In this document: piece by piece, positions 43,517 to 53,008 of the stretch
How the letters are laid out: each line of letters opens with the position of its first letter
How positions within the stretch are numbered: position 1 is the first letter of the stretch
NCBI GenBank assembly: GCA_002840435.1
Contig: PHAT01000002.1
Span: 390,696-454,695 of the forward strand
Direction: 5' to 3'
Source of the DNA: Deltaproteobacteria bacterium HGW-Deltaproteobacteria-6
Lineage (GTDB): Bacteria > Desulfobacterota > Syntrophia > Syntrophales > Smithellaceae
DNA length: 64,000 bases
Notes under the pieces: model-generated
What the model saw: only the letters and a program-made list of their open reading frames with translations
Told to the model about the DNA's origin: nothing
The model's database searches: none
Translations under genes and position numbers: made by a program

Positions 43517-46500
43517 TGCTGGGAAAAATTATCGCCTATACGTTGAAGCAAAAAGGGATGGTTATCTTCCTTTCGTTTTTGATCATTGCGGCAGGCCTGT
43601 ATTCCTATTTCAAATTGCCGATTGACGCGTTTCCGGATGTCACCAACATTCAGGTGGACGTTGTCAGCCACGCCGACGGACTATCGGCCATAGAGATTGA
43701 GAGAAATGTCACATACCCGATTGAGATGGCCATGCGTGGTTTGCCGGGCATTGAACAAATGCGGTCGGTCACAAAATTCGGGCTGTCCATTGTAACCATT
43801 GTCTTCAAGGATAATGTTGATATTTATTTTGCGCGGCAGCTGGTCTTCGAGCGATTGGCGGAGGCGAGAGAGAAGGTTCCTAAAGGCGTGGAGGTGGCCA
43901 TGGGGCCCATCGGCACGGCCATGGGTGAAATCTATCAATACACCCTCGAAGGGATAATGCCGAAAGATCCAGTGCAAAAAATATCTTATCTGACCAATTT
44001 GAGAACACTTCAGGAGTGGGTGATTACCCCGCAGCTGAAAAGTGTCGCCGGCGTCAATGAAATTAATTCCTACGGTGGTTACTTCAAGCAGTATCAGGTT
44101 ATTGTATCGCCGGAGAAACTGGTGAATTATGGAATAACGGTTGACGATGTTTATTCCGCCATCGGCAGCAATAATCAAAATGTGGGCGGCAATATTCTTG
44201 AACGAAACACGGATCAGTATATCGTTCGCGGCGTCGGATTGATCCGGAATGTCAGCGATATTGAAAATATTGTGCTGAAATTACATAAAGGAACACCGAC
44301 TTTCGTCAGAGATGTCGCTCGGGTAAAAATCGGCGAAGCCGTTCGGATGGGTGCGGCGATGAAGAACGGTAAAGATGAAGCCGTCGGCGGCATCGTCATG
44401 ATGCTCAGAGGCGAGAACAGCCGCGACGTGGTCCTCCGGGTGGCGGAGAAGGTAAGGGAAATAAATGAGAACAACATGCTCCCGGACGGCATCAGGATTG
44501 TCCCCTATTACGACAGAAGTGATATTGTGAATGCCAGCATCGGAACGGTTAACAAGGCACTCATCGAAGGCGCCATTCTTGTTCTGATTGTGCTGTATTT
44601 CCTGCTAAACAGTTTCCGGGGAAGTTTCGTCGTTCTGGTCACCTTGCCGTTATCGCTGCTCGTTACATTTATTGTAATGAAGCTTGCCGGCCTCAGCGCC
44701 AATTTGATGTCTCTGGGCGGGCTCGCTATTTCCATCGGCATGATCATTGATACGACGATCATCCAGGTCGAAAACGTCCAGCGTCATTTAAGTGATGCCG
44801 GGGACAGGCATCCCAAAGCATTGACGGTGCTCCAGGCGGTGATGGAAGTGAGAAAACCCAGTATTTTTGGAGAATTGATCATAGCGCTCACTTTCATTCC
44901 GATTCTTTCGTTGGGGGGAATTGAAGGAAAGATGTTCGGGCCGCTGGCTGTTACCGTTGCCATAGCGCTCTTTGCATCACTGCTGCTATCTATTGTCATT
45001 GTTCCGGTTCTCTGTTTCCTGTTTCTGAAACCGCAGTTGCATCAAGAAAGCATCATCATGAGGTATGCCAGGAAAGCTTATTTGCCGCTTCTGGAATATG
45101 CCATGAACAAGAAAAAAGTTGTCTTAAGCCTTGCCGGGATTTTCCTTGTGATTTCTTTGTTTCTGTTTACCCGACTGGGAACGGAATTTATTCCGACGAT
45201 GGATGAAGGTTCATTTGACATGGATGTCGCCACGCTGCCCGGCGTTTCACTGGCCACAGCCATGGAACTCAATCAGCGCGCCGCTCAAAAGCTGATGCAG
45301 TTTGACGAACTGGATGTGGTGGTATCGCGAACGGGTCAAACCGGTGTGGCTCTGGATACACGGGGCACGGATAAAACCGGGTATGTTGGTGTATTCAAGC
45401 CTAAAAGCGACTGGAAACGAAACATTTCAAAAGAAGAATTGACCAATGAAATGCGAAGATCATTGGATTCCATAGCGGGGATCAGTTTTGGCTTCAGCCA
45501 GCCGATCCAGTGCCGGATTGATGAGCTGATGGCCGGAACGCGCGCGCAGCTGATCGTTAAACTGTTTGGCGAAGATATTGACGTGCTGAACAATAAATCG
45601 GCTGAAATTGCGCGTGTCCTTTCCACCGTCAAAGGAGGGACTGATCTGGTTACGGAAAAAATATCGGGTCAGCCCTATCTGACGGTCAGCATCGACCGGG
45701 CAAAAACGGCGCGGTACGGGCTCAGCATCAGCGATGTCCAGAATGTCATTGAAATAGCCGTTGCCGGAAAATCTGCCTCCAAATATTATGAGGAGAACCG
45801 CAGCTTTGATATAACGGTTCGTCTGCCGGAAGAAAAAAGAAATTCGCCCGAAGCAATCAAAAACATATTAGTGACCACCAAGTCGGGAATGAACATTCCA
45901 CTCGAACAGCTGGCCGATGTAAAAACGATTGAAGGTCCGGTTCAGATCAGCCGCCAGGACGGGATCAGAAGAATCGGCATCGAGATGAATGTCAGCGACC
46001 GGGATATCGGCAGTTTTGTTGCAGAGGCAAAACGAAAGATAAAAGAAAAAGTCAAGTTGCCTGCCGGTTATTATCTGACCTGGGGCGGGCAATTTGAAAA
46101 CCAGCAAAGAGCCATGAATAAACTGATGATCATCGGGCCTGTTGCCATTGGATTGATTCTGCTTCTCTTGTATGTCACGTTCAGATCGATCCGCTTGTCG
46201 CTTCTGGTTATTTCCAATCTGCCCTTTGCCCTGATCGGCGGCGTCTTTGCTCTCTTTATATCCGGACAATATTTGTCCGTCCCGGCGTCAGTGGGGTTTA
46301 TCGTCTTGTTCGGCGTTGCCGTTTTAAACGGTCTTGTGCTGGTTTCGCGCATTGCGCAACTGCGCGATGAGGGGCTCGGTTTGCCGGAAGCCATCCGGAA
46401 GGGCAGTCTGGATCGGCTGCGGCCGGTGTTGATGACGGCATCGATAGCCATTTTCAGTCTGGTGCCGATGCTGCTGGCCTCCGGCATGGGGTCTGAAATT

Positions 46501-46620
46501 CAAAGACCGCTGGCCACCGTTGTTGTCGGGGGATTGATAACCTCAACGCTGCTTACATTACTAATTATTCCATCTGTTTATGGTTGGTTCGAAAAAAGAA
46601 AAGTTGAAGAAGAAATGTGA
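43516..46620 (+). CDS. Heavy-metal RND efflux pump (CzcA/CusA family)
   Basis: 1034 residues, full length for HME-RND pumps, with twelve membrane segments in the usual 1+5+1+5 layout and two periplasmic loops. Family marks: FPDVTNIQVDVVSHADGLS near residue 36, and in TM4 GGLAISIGMIIDTTIIQVEN near residue 400. That TM4 motif resembles the CusA type (GGIAIAIGAMVD) more than the DFGxxxD of CzcA, so monovalent copper or silver, or another metal, is possible. It uses the proton gradient to export metal through the adaptor and channel encoded upstream. Metal specificity is uncertain. Confidence 0.9.
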   Translation: MLGKIIAYTLKQKGMVIFLSFLIIAAGLYSYFKLPIDAFPDVTNIQVDVVSHADGLSAIEIERNVTYPIEMAMRGLPGIEQMRSVTKFGLSIVTIVFKDNVDIYFARQLVFERLAEAREKVPKGVEVAMGPIGTAMGEIYQYTLEGIMPKDPVQKISYLTNLRTLQEWVITPQLKSVAGVNEINSYGGYFKQYQVIVSPEKLVNYGITVDDVYSAIGSNNQNVGGNILERNTDQYIVRGVGLIRNVSDIENIVLKLHKGTPTFVRDVARVKIGEAVRMGAAMKNGKDEAVGGIVMMLRGENSRDVVLRVAEKVREINENNMLPDGIRIVPYYDRSDIVNASIGTVNKALIEGAILVLIVLYFLLNSFRGSFVVLVTLPLSLLVTFIVMKLAGLSANLMSLGGLAISIGMIIDTTIIQVENVQRHLSDAGDRHPKALTVLQAVMEVRKPSIFGELIIALTFIPILSLGGIEGKMFGPLAVTVAIALFASLLLSIVIVPVLCFLFLKPQLHQESIIMRYARKAYLPLLEYAMNKKKVVLSLAGIFLVISLFLFTRLGTEFIPTMDEGSFDMDVATLPGVSLATAMELNQRAAQKLMQFDELDVVVSRTGQTGVALDTRGTDKTGYVGVFKPKSDWKRNISKEELTNEMRRSLDSIAGISFGFSQPIQCRIDELMAGTRAQLIVKLFGEDIDVLNNKSAEIARVLSTVKGGTDLVTEKISGQPYLTVSIDRAKTARYGLSISDVQNVIEIAVAGKSASKYYEENRSFDITVRLPEEKRNSPEAIKNILVTTKSGMNIPLEQLADVKTIEGPVQISRQDGIRRIGIEMNVSDRDIGSFVAEAKRKIKEKVKLPAGYYLTWGGQFENQQRAMNKLMIIGPVAIGLILLLLYVTFRSIRLSLLVISNLPFALIGGVFALFISGQYLSVPASVGFIVLFGVAVLNGLVLVSRIAQLRDEGLGLPEAIRKGSLDRLRPVLMTASIAIFSLVPMLLASGMGSEIQRPLATVVVGGLITSTLLTLLIIPSVYGWFEKRKVEEEM

Positions 46621-46729
46621 ATCGTGCGGTGAATATTTTACATGCCGGTCATCCATGAGGCGCATGAGAGCAAAGAGGGAACGATGAGATTCAGCCGCAT
46701 CGGCTTGCGGGCAATAAAATAAAAAATTC

Positions 46730-46758
46730 TTGACAAGCCGGAATATCTCATTTATATA
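46730..46758 (+). promoter_or_regulatory. Promoter of the aromatic amino acid operon
   Basis: TTGACA (46730-46735) and TATATA (46753-46758) are exactly 17 bases apart. The transcript should start near 46765, about 27 bases before the leader peptide start. Confidence 0.8.
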
Positions 46759-46791
46759 GCCCGGTAATCAACAAGGACAAGGTTTTTTTCA

Positions 46792-46887
46792 ATGAACAGA
46801 CAGATTAACGCAAACAATAATATTTTTGGCTTCTGGTTTTATTACTATTATGCGTCGGTCTGCCTGTCGCTGAGGAGGACTTGGTAA
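46792..46887 (+). CDS. Aromatic-rich leader peptide of the aro operon
   Basis: 31 codons, ATG to TAA. Codons 12-20 read Phe-Gly-Phe-Trp-Phe-Tyr-Tyr-Tyr-Tyr, eight aromatic residues in nine codons covering all three aromatic amino acids. AAGGACAAGG precedes the start. Two terminator hairpins follow before aroF. This is the arrangement of a transcription attenuator: if charged tRNA for Phe, Trp or Tyr is short, the ribosome stalls in this run and the RNA fold changes. The reading is by pattern only. Confidence 0.8.
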   Translation: MNRQINANNNIFGFWFYYYYASVCLSLRRTW

Positions 46888-46905
46888 AGTAACATCAACC
46901 AAAAC

Positions 46906-46952
46906 AGCCATGGGTAGATCGAAAGCGGATTCCCCATGGCTTTTCTTTTTTT
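46906..46952 (+). terminator. Attenuator hairpin 1 of the aro leader
   Basis: AGCCATGGG (46906-46914) pairs with CCCATGGCT (46933-46941), followed by TTTCTTTTTTT. Its CCATGG core can also pair with the hairpin downstream. Confidence 0.8.
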
Positions 46953-46986
46953 AAGGCCATGGCGGGCAAAAGCCATGGCCTTTTTT
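46953..46986 (+). terminator. Attenuator hairpin 2 of the aro leader
   Basis: AAGGCCATGGC (46953-46963) pairs perfectly with GCCATGGCCTT (46972-46982), followed by TTTT. With hairpin 1 it gives four copies of CCATGG that can pair in alternative ways, a plausible terminator/antiterminator switch. Confidence 0.8.
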
Positions 46987-47003
46987 CATTCAAGGAGAGA
47001 TTT

Positions 47004-48014
47004 ATGATTATTGTTATGAAAAGTCAGGCAACGGAAAAACAGATTGACGACGTGATTCATTGGATTGAATCGGTCGGCTACAAGGCGCATCCGTCCAGCG
47101 GTGTGGAACGCACCATCATCGGAGCGGTTGGTGACAATCGCGACAAAGCCGTGCTGAAGTATGCGGAATCGCTGCCGGGTGTGGAAAAAACCATGCCGAT
47201 CCTGAAGCCCTACAAACTGGCCAGCCGCGAATCGCATGAAGGCGACACCGTGATTAACGTGGGTTCCATCCAGATCGGCGGACCGGAATTCATCGTGATG
47301 GCCGGCCCCTGCGCCATTGAAAGCGAAGAGCAGTTGCTGGAGAGCGCCTATATTGTTAAAAAAGGCGGGGGACATATTTTAAGAGGCGGCGCCTTCAAAC
47401 CGCGTACGTCACCCTACAGCTTCCAGGGCATGGAAGAGGACGGTCTGAAAGTCCTGGATTCCGTCAGCAAAAAAACCGGCCTGCCCACGGTTACCGAAGT
47501 GGTTAATCCGGCGGATGTGGATCTGGTGGAAACCTATGCTGACATGCTGCAAATCGGCGCGCGCAACGTCCAGAATTTTGCCCTGCTGAAAAAAGTCGGC
47601 CAGGCCCGCAAGCCGGTGCTGCTCAAACGCGGCATGATGACCACCATCGAAGAATTGCTCATGTCGGCGGAATACATTTTATCGTCCGGCAATCCGAATG
47701 TCATCCTGTGTGAACGCGGCATCCGCACCTTTGAAACGGCCACCCGCAATACACTGGATATCAGCGCCGTGCCGGTGCTCAAAAGCCTGACGCATCTGCC
47801 GGTGGTGATTGATCCCAGTCATGCGGCCGGCAACTGGAAGTATGTCAGTCCGCTTTCCCGTGCGGCGGTTGCCGTGGGAGCGGACGGCATTATTGTGGAA
47901 GTGCACCCCGAACCGGAGAAGGCGGTTTCCGACGGGGCGCAGTCGCTTAAACCGGAAAAATTCTATCAAATGATGGATGACGTGCGGAAGCTTGCCAAAG
48001 CGATGCGCAGCTGA
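47004..48014 (+). CDS. aroF: DAHP synthase, type I-beta
   Basis: 336 residues from the ATG at 47004 behind AAGGAGAG. It has an N-terminal ferredoxin-like domain of ~70 residues ([20 protein letters not shown]), then the KDPGal/DAHPS barrel with [45 protein letters not shown], and the metal-site region [12 protein letters not shown]. It condenses phosphoenolpyruvate and erythrose 4-phosphate, the first step to all aromatic amino acids. It is the first gene after the aromatic-rich leader, which fits control at pathway entry. The N-terminal domain often gives feedback control in this subtype. Confidence 0.95.
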   Translation: MIIVMKSQATEKQIDDVIHWIESVGYKAHPSSGVERTIIGAVGDNRDKAVLKYAESLPGVEKTMPILKPYKLASRESHEGDTVINVGSIQIGGPEFIVMAGPCAIESEEQLLESAYIVKKGGGHILRGGAFKPRTSPYSFQGMEEDGLKVLDSVSKKTGLPTVTEVVNPADVDLVETYADMLQIGARNVQNFALLKKVGQARKPVLLKRGMMTTIEELLMSAEYILSSGNPNVILCERGIRTFETATRNTLDISAVPVLKSLTHLPVVIDPSHAAGNWKYVSPLSRAAVAVGADGIIVEVHPEPEKAVSDGAQSLKPEKFYQMMDDVRKLAKAMRS

Positions 48015-48029
48015 GGCCATGGAGCTGAT

Positions 48030-49124
48030 ATGAGATCATTGAAAGTTAATCTTGATAAAAAAATAGCGTCGTCTCATGAAATCCGGATTGGCCAGAATAT
48101 TCTTGACCGGATGATTCTGTTGATTGCGAAAAACCACAAAGCCTCGCGCTACGTGATTGTCACCGACAGCAATGTCAACAGGCTCTATGGAGCAGCCATG
48201 CTTTCCGCCATGGTCCAGGCGGGAATGAATGCGTCCCTGATGGAAATTCCCGCGGGGGAGTCTTCCAAAAACATCGCAACGGTGATGGATGTCACCGGCA
48301 GGCTTCTGGCAGCAGGCGCGGACCGGGGGACGCTGCTGATCGCGCTGGGCGGCGGAGTGGTGGGCGACCTGACCGGCTTTATCGCGTCGGTTTACATGCG
48401 GTCGGTTCCTTATATTCAGATTCCGACCACGCTCATCGCTCAGGTCGACAGCGCAATCGGCGGGAAAACCGCCGTGGATCTGCCTCAGGGAAAAAACCTG
48501 CTGGGCACTTTTTACCAGCCGCGGGCGGTGTTTGCGGATTTAAATTTTCTTTCCACACTGCCGGATAAGGAATTTAATAACGGGCTGGCCGAAATTATTA
48601 AATATGGCATTATTGAAGATGATAAAATGTTCCAACTGCTCGAAGAAAACATGGCGGCGGTCAAAAGCAAAGATCCGGCCTGTCTTCTGAAAATTATAGA
48701 AACTTGTTGCCGGATTAAAAAATCGATTGTAGAGATAGATGAACGGGAACAGGGACTTCGCAGAATATTGAATTTCGGCCATACGCTGGGGCATGCTCTG
48801 GAGGCTGCTTCGGATTATGCCCTGTCGCATGGAGAAGGTGTGGCGCTGGGCATGATTGCCGCGGCGCGTCTTTCGGCGAAGATGCATTATCTCCCGGAAG
48901 ATGAATCAGCGCGCATAGAGCGCCTTATCGTTCAGGCGGGGCTGCCGTCAAAGATTCCTTTTTCCTTTGCCCCGGACGCGGTGATTGCCCGGTTGAAAAT
49001 GGATAAAAAGAAAAAGGATGACACGATCCATTTTGTCCTGATTAAAAAAATCGGCATGCCCTTTGTCAGCGGCAGTGTCAGCGAGCAGCTGATCAATGAG
49101 GTTCTGGAGGAAATGAAAACATGA
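48030..49124 (+). CDS. aroB: 3-dehydroquinate synthase
   Basis: 364 residues. NAD-binding and metal-site motifs of AroB: ALGGGVVGDLTGFIASVYMR near residue 109, IPTTLIAQVDSAIGGKTAVD, KNLLGTFYQP, and the Zn-ligand region NFGHTLGHALE with the later HGEGVALGM. It turns DAHP into 3-dehydroquinate. It starts 15 bases after aroF, and its stop overlaps the pheA start (ATGA). Confidence 0.95.
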   Translation: MRSLKVNLDKKIASSHEIRIGQNILDRMILLIAKNHKASRYVIVTDSNVNRLYGAAMLSAMVQAGMNASLMEIPAGESSKNIATVMDVTGRLLAAGADRGTLLIALGGGVVGDLTGFIASVYMRSVPYIQIPTTLIAQVDSAIGGKTAVDLPQGKNLLGTFYQPRAVFADLNFLSTLPDKEFNNGLAEIIKYGIIEDDKMFQLLEENMAAVKSKDPACLLKIIETCCRIKKSIVEIDEREQGLRRILNFGHTLGHALEAASDYALSHGEGVALGMIAAARLSAKMHYLPEDESARIERLIVQAGLPSKIPFSFAPDAVIARLKMDKKKKDDTIHFVLIKKIGMPFVSGSVSEQLINEVLEEMKT

Positions 49125-50200
49125 AGCCATCTTTGGATGAACTGAGGGACGCTATGAGAAAGAAAGACCGGGACATTATCCGGCTGCTCAATGAGCGTTC
49201 GCAGATATCCGTTCAGATCGGGAAGGTGAAGGGGCAGACCGGCCTGGAAGTTTATAATCCGGCGCAGGAAGCCCGTGTCATGAATTATTTACAGGATCTC
49301 AACTGCGGACCGTTATCGGACCGTCAGGTGACATCGATTTTCCGGGAGATCATTTCCGCATCGCGTGATCTGCAGAAGCCGATGAATATTGCTTTTCTGG
49401 GGCCTACGGCTTCTTTCAGCCATCTGGCGGCGCGTCTGCATTTTGGCATGTCCAGCCGTTTTTGGCCGCAGCCGGGTATTTCCCGCGTGTTTGACGAAGT
49501 GGAAAAAGGCGCTGTGGAATGGGGGGTCGTTCCGGTGGAAAATTCGCTGGAAGGGTCGGTCAATGTGACGCTGGACCGGTTGATTCTGACGCCCCTGAAA
49601 ATTCAGGCCGAGATGTATCTGCGCATCAGCCAGTGCCTGATTTCTTCCGCTAAAAGTCTGAAAGGCATCAAAAATGTCTACTCGCATCCGCAGGGGCTGG
49701 CGCAATGCCAGGCGTGGCTTCGCGCCAACCTGCCCAACGCCGTGTCAGGCGAGATGGAAAGCACGGCGGCGGCCGCGCAGATGGTGCGCGGAAAAAAGAC
49801 GGCCGCGGCGATCGGGAGCGCGCTTGCGGCGTCAACCTACGGGCTGAACATGCTGGCGGAAGGCATTGAAGACAATCCCTCCAATACCACAAGGTTTCTG
49901 GTGATCGGCCATGGGGAAGGGACGCCCACGGGAGATGATAAGACATCGATTATTTTTGCCACACCGGATTTTCCGGGATCGCTGCACAGCGCGCTGGCTT
50001 CTTTTGCCAAACGAAAAATCAATCTGGCCAAGATTGAATCGCATCCCGTGAAAGAAAGGTTGTGGGAGTATCTTTTCTTTGTGGATATGATCGGACACAT
50101 ACGGGACAAAGAGGTTAAAGCCTGTCTGAAAGAACTGAAAGATAAAACGATATATTTGAAAATACTGGGATCGTATCCCCGGGCAAAGGACGGCTTATGA
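49121..50200 (+). CDS. pheA: Chorismate mutase / prephenate dehydratase (P-protein)
   Basis: 359 residues in three parts: an AroQ-type chorismate mutase (residues ~1-90, LDELRDAMRKKDRDIIRLLN), the prephenate dehydratase domain (~95-275, NIAFLGPTASFSHLAARLHF, VPVENSLEGSV and the NTTRFLVIG signature), and a C-terminal ACT domain (~285-355, FPGSLHSALASFAKRKINL followed by KIESHPVKERLWEYLFFVD) for phenylalanine feedback. The product is phenylpyruvate. Overlaps of four bases with both neighbours indicate coupled translation. Confidence 0.95.
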   Translation: MKPSLDELRDAMRKKDRDIIRLLNERSQISVQIGKVKGQTGLEVYNPAQEARVMNYLQDLNCGPLSDRQVTSIFREIISASRDLQKPMNIAFLGPTASFSHLAARLHFGMSSRFWPQPGISRVFDEVEKGAVEWGVVPVENSLEGSVNVTLDRLILTPLKIQAEMYLRISQCLISSAKSLKGIKNVYSHPQGLAQCQAWLRANLPNAVSGEMESTAAAAQMVRGKKTAAAIGSALAASTYGLNMLAEGIEDNPSNTTRFLVIGHGEGTPTGDDKTSIIFATPDFPGSLHSALASFAKRKINLAKIESHPVKERLWEYLFFVDMIGHIRDKEVKACLKELKDKTIYLKILGSYPRAKDGL

Positions 50201-51762
50201 TTTGCATACCCATCACGGATGCGACGGGTCGGGAAGCGCTTCGAACCGTTGAAAGATGCGCACTGGCTGCCGACGCCATCGAACTGCGCATGGATTTGAT
50301 TGCTGACGGCGATCTGGCGCAATTGATGGCCGTCGCCCGCGGCCTGTCCGCCCGCATCAAAATCATTGTCACCTGCCGCAGGAAGGAAGAATCCCTCCTG
50401 CCGCCGTCGACGGATCAAGCCGTTCACAAAGAGCTGACCAAAACGGCCAAAATGCAACTGCTCAAGCAGGCCATCTTGCTTGGTGCGGATTTTATTGATA
50501 TTGAACTGGCCTCCGGGGAAAAGGCGATCAAACAACTGCAAGCTATTTGCCGCAGACAAAAAAGCCTGACAAGGGTGATTGTTTCCTGGCATGATATTTC
50601 CAAAACCCCGCCGCTTAAAAAATTAAAGGAAATATTTCAGGCGTGCGCCGGAACCGGCGCCGACATTGTGAAGATCGTTCCTTACGCCCGGAAGATGTCG
50701 GACAACCTGAAAGTGCTGAGCCTGATTGCTCATGCCAAGGCACAGCATCGCAATATCATTGCCATGTGCATGGGCGATGAGGGAAAAATCAGCCGCGTCA
50801 TGGCGCCGCTCTGGGGAAGTTATCTGGGTTTTGCCGTTTTGCCGGGCAGCAAAAAATCGGCGCCCGGCCAGTTGACGCTGAGCGTGATGAGGGAATTCCA
50901 GAGTTTGCAGAAACAAAATAAACACCTGGCCCAGCCGTGGTTTTTACCGCCCGGCGCGCCAAACTTTGTTCTTCTGGGCAATCCCGTCGGGCACAGCCTG
51001 TCGCCGCTCATGCATAACAAGGCTTTGGAGGCGATGCAGATCGACGGGCATTACAGCGCGTTTTGCGTGAGTGATCTGGCTGCGGCGATGGCCGGAATCC
51101 GGGGGATGAATATTCGCGGCGCGTCCGTCACGATTCCGTTTAAGACGGCGGTGATGGAATATCTCGACGAGATCGATCCGGATGCCGTGGCTCTGGGCGC
51201 CGTCAATACAATTGTGAATGAACGGGGGCGGCTTGCCGGTTACAACACGGATTGGCTGGGGTTGATGCAGGCGCTGAAAAACAAAATCAGCATAGCGGGG
51301 AAAACCTTTGTGATCATCGGCGCGGGCGGCACGGCGCGGGCGGCGGTTTATGGCGTGATTAAAGAAGGCGGTCGGCCGGTTATTGTTAATCGCAGCCTGG
51401 ACAAAGGGAAGGCCCTTGCCGGCCGGTTTGATTGTCCGTTTTATCCGCTTTCAGATATTGGCCGGATCAAAGCCTCCGTGCTGATCAATACCACCTCCGT
51501 GGGGATGTATCCGCAGATCCACCAGTCACCGGTCGCTGCGGCGATCCTGGCCAATTACCGGGTTGTGGCCGATGTGATCTACAATCCCCTGAAAACAAAA
51601 TTGCTTCGCGATGCCGAGGCGCAGGGTTGCAGGATTATTCCCGGCCTGGAGATGTTTATCAATCAGGGCGCGGAACAATTAAAATTATGGACGCGAAGAG
51701 AAGCCCCTCTGGCTCTGATGAAAAAACTCGTCCGGGAAAGGTTGGAGAAGCTTGAAGTCTGA
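50197..51762 (+). CDS. aroDE: Bifunctional 3-dehydroquinate dehydratase / shikimate dehydrogenase
   Basis: 521 residues. The N-terminal type I dehydroquinase (~1-225) has ELRMDLIADGD, the catalytic His in VSWHD and the Schiff-base Lys in DIVKIVP. The C-terminal shikimate dehydrogenase (~250-510) has LLGNPVGHSLSPLMHN, ASVTIPFKTAVM, YNTDWLGLM and the NADP loop VIIGAGGTARAA. The fusion catalyses two successive steps from dehydroquinate to shikimate; such fusions are known in plants, chlamydiae and some deltaproteobacteria. It overlaps pheA by four bases and aroA by eleven. Confidence 0.95.
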   Translation: MICIPITDATGREALRTVERCALAADAIELRMDLIADGDLAQLMAVARGLSARIKIIVTCRRKEESLLPPSTDQAVHKELTKTAKMQLLKQAILLGADFIDIELASGEKAIKQLQAICRRQKSLTRVIVSWHDISKTPPLKKLKEIFQACAGTGADIVKIVPYARKMSDNLKVLSLIAHAKAQHRNIIAMCMGDEGKISRVMAPLWGSYLGFAVLPGSKKSAPGQLTLSVMREFQSLQKQNKHLAQPWFLPPGAPNFVLLGNPVGHSLSPLMHNKALEAMQIDGHYSAFCVSDLAAAMAGIRGMNIRGASVTIPFKTAVMEYLDEIDPDAVALGAVNTIVNERGRLAGYNTDWLGLMQALKNKISIAGKTFVIIGAGGTARAAVYGVIKEGGRPVIVNRSLDKGKALAGRFDCPFYPLSDIGRIKASVLINTTSVGMYPQIHQSPVAAAILANYRVVADVIYNPLKTKLLRDAEAQGCRIIPGLEMFINQGAEQLKLWTRREAPLALMKKLVRERLEKLEV

Positions 51763-53008
51763 GATAGTCATCAAGGAGCCGGCGGGGACGGTTGAAGTGC
51801 CCGGTTCCAAAAGTTTAACGCAAAGAGCCTTGATTGTGGCCGCGCTGGCCGAAGGAGAATCCCTGCTTTGCCGTCCGCTGATTGCGGAAGATACCCGGCA
51901 TTTGATGGCGGGTTTAACGCAGTTAGGCGCGCAAATTGAACCCGTTGCCTATGGCCTCAAGGTTATCGGCACGGGCGGAGCGATCTCCAATCCATGCCGT
52001 GAAATATTTCTGGGATATAACGGTACGGCGCTGCGCTTTCTGACCGCGCTGGTCTGTCTGGGACGGGGGTCTTATGTGCTGACCGGCGAAGAGCGGTTGC
52101 GCCAGCGGCCGGTCGGACCCCTGGTGTCGGCGCTGCAAAGCATGGGGGTTGCGATTTCCTGTCAGGATAATTGTCCGCCGGTGAAGGTGGCGGCCAACGG
52201 CCTCAAAGGCGGAAGGATTACGCTTGCCGATATTGAAAGCTCCCAATATGTTTCCGCGCTGCTTTTGTGCGGACCCTATACCGCCAAGGGGATTGAACTT
52301 TCGCTTACGGGGAACGTCGTTTCCGCTCCATACATTGATTTGACAATCGCTGTGATGAATGATTTTGGCGCAAAAATTATCCGGACGGATAATCGCCACT
52401 ACATGGTCGGCACACAACACATTTATACGGGTCGATCCTATGATGTGGAAGGGGATGCCTCCAGCGCCTCTTATTTTTTCCTGGCTGCCGCGCTTTTGAA
52501 GAAGACCATTCGCGTTTCCGGCGTTAAAAGGAAAAGCGCCCAGGGGGATATCCGGCTGCTCGATATTCTGGAAAAACTCGGCTGCCGGATTGGAAGCGGC
52601 GAAACCTGGGTCGAAGTGTCCGCGCCAGATGAACTGGCCGCGGGCGATATGACTTTTGATATGGGCGACATGCCGGATATGGTGCCGACCTTAGGCATTC
52701 TTGCGGCTTTCCGCAAGGGCCGGACAATGATTGTGAACGTTGCGCATTTAAGAATCAAGGAAAGCAATCGTCTGGCGGCGATGGCGGCCGAACTGAATCG
52801 GATCGGCATTGTCGCTTCAGAACTGCCGGATGGTTTGATGATTGAGGGCGGAAAGGCTCGGCCTGCCGCGATCGAAACCTATAATGACCACCGGATTGCC
52901 ATGAGTTTTGCCGTGGCCGGACTGTGCACCCCGGGCATTGAAATTACCGATAAGAAGTGCGTGGATAAATCCTTCCCCGGTTTCTGGAAGGAGCTTGCAA
53001 AGATATGA
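51752..53008 (+). CDS. aroA: EPSP synthase (3-phosphoshikimate 1-carboxyvinyltransferase)
   Basis: 418 residues from a TTG at 51752. AroA motifs: VPGSKSLTQRALIVAALAEG near residue 15, the LGYNGTALRFLTAL region near 88, GEERLRQRP, and the C-terminal RIKESNRLAAMAAELNRIG with DHRIAMSFAVAG. The loop around YNGTALRFL differs from the common class I form (GNAGTA), so glyphosate sensitivity is not obvious. It joins shikimate 3-phosphate with phosphoenolpyruvate. It overlaps aroDE and, by four bases, aroK. Confidence 0.94.
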   Translation: MKSEIVIKEPAGTVEVPGSKSLTQRALIVAALAEGESLLCRPLIAEDTRHLMAGLTQLGAQIEPVAYGLKVIGTGGAISNPCREIFLGYNGTALRFLTALVCLGRGSYVLTGEERLRQRPVGPLVSALQSMGVAISCQDNCPPVKVAANGLKGGRITLADIESSQYVSALLLCGPYTAKGIELSLTGNVVSAPYIDLTIAVMNDFGAKIIRTDNRHYMVGTQHIYTGRSYDVEGDASSASYFFLAAALLKKTIRVSGVKRKSAQGDIRLLDILEKLGCRIGSGETWVEVSAPDELAAGDMTFDMGDMPDMVPTLGILAAFRKGRTMIVNVAHLRIKESNRLAAMAAELNRIGIVASELPDGLMIEGGKARPAAIETYNDHRIAMSFAVAGLCTPGIEITDKKCVDKSFPGFWKELAKI

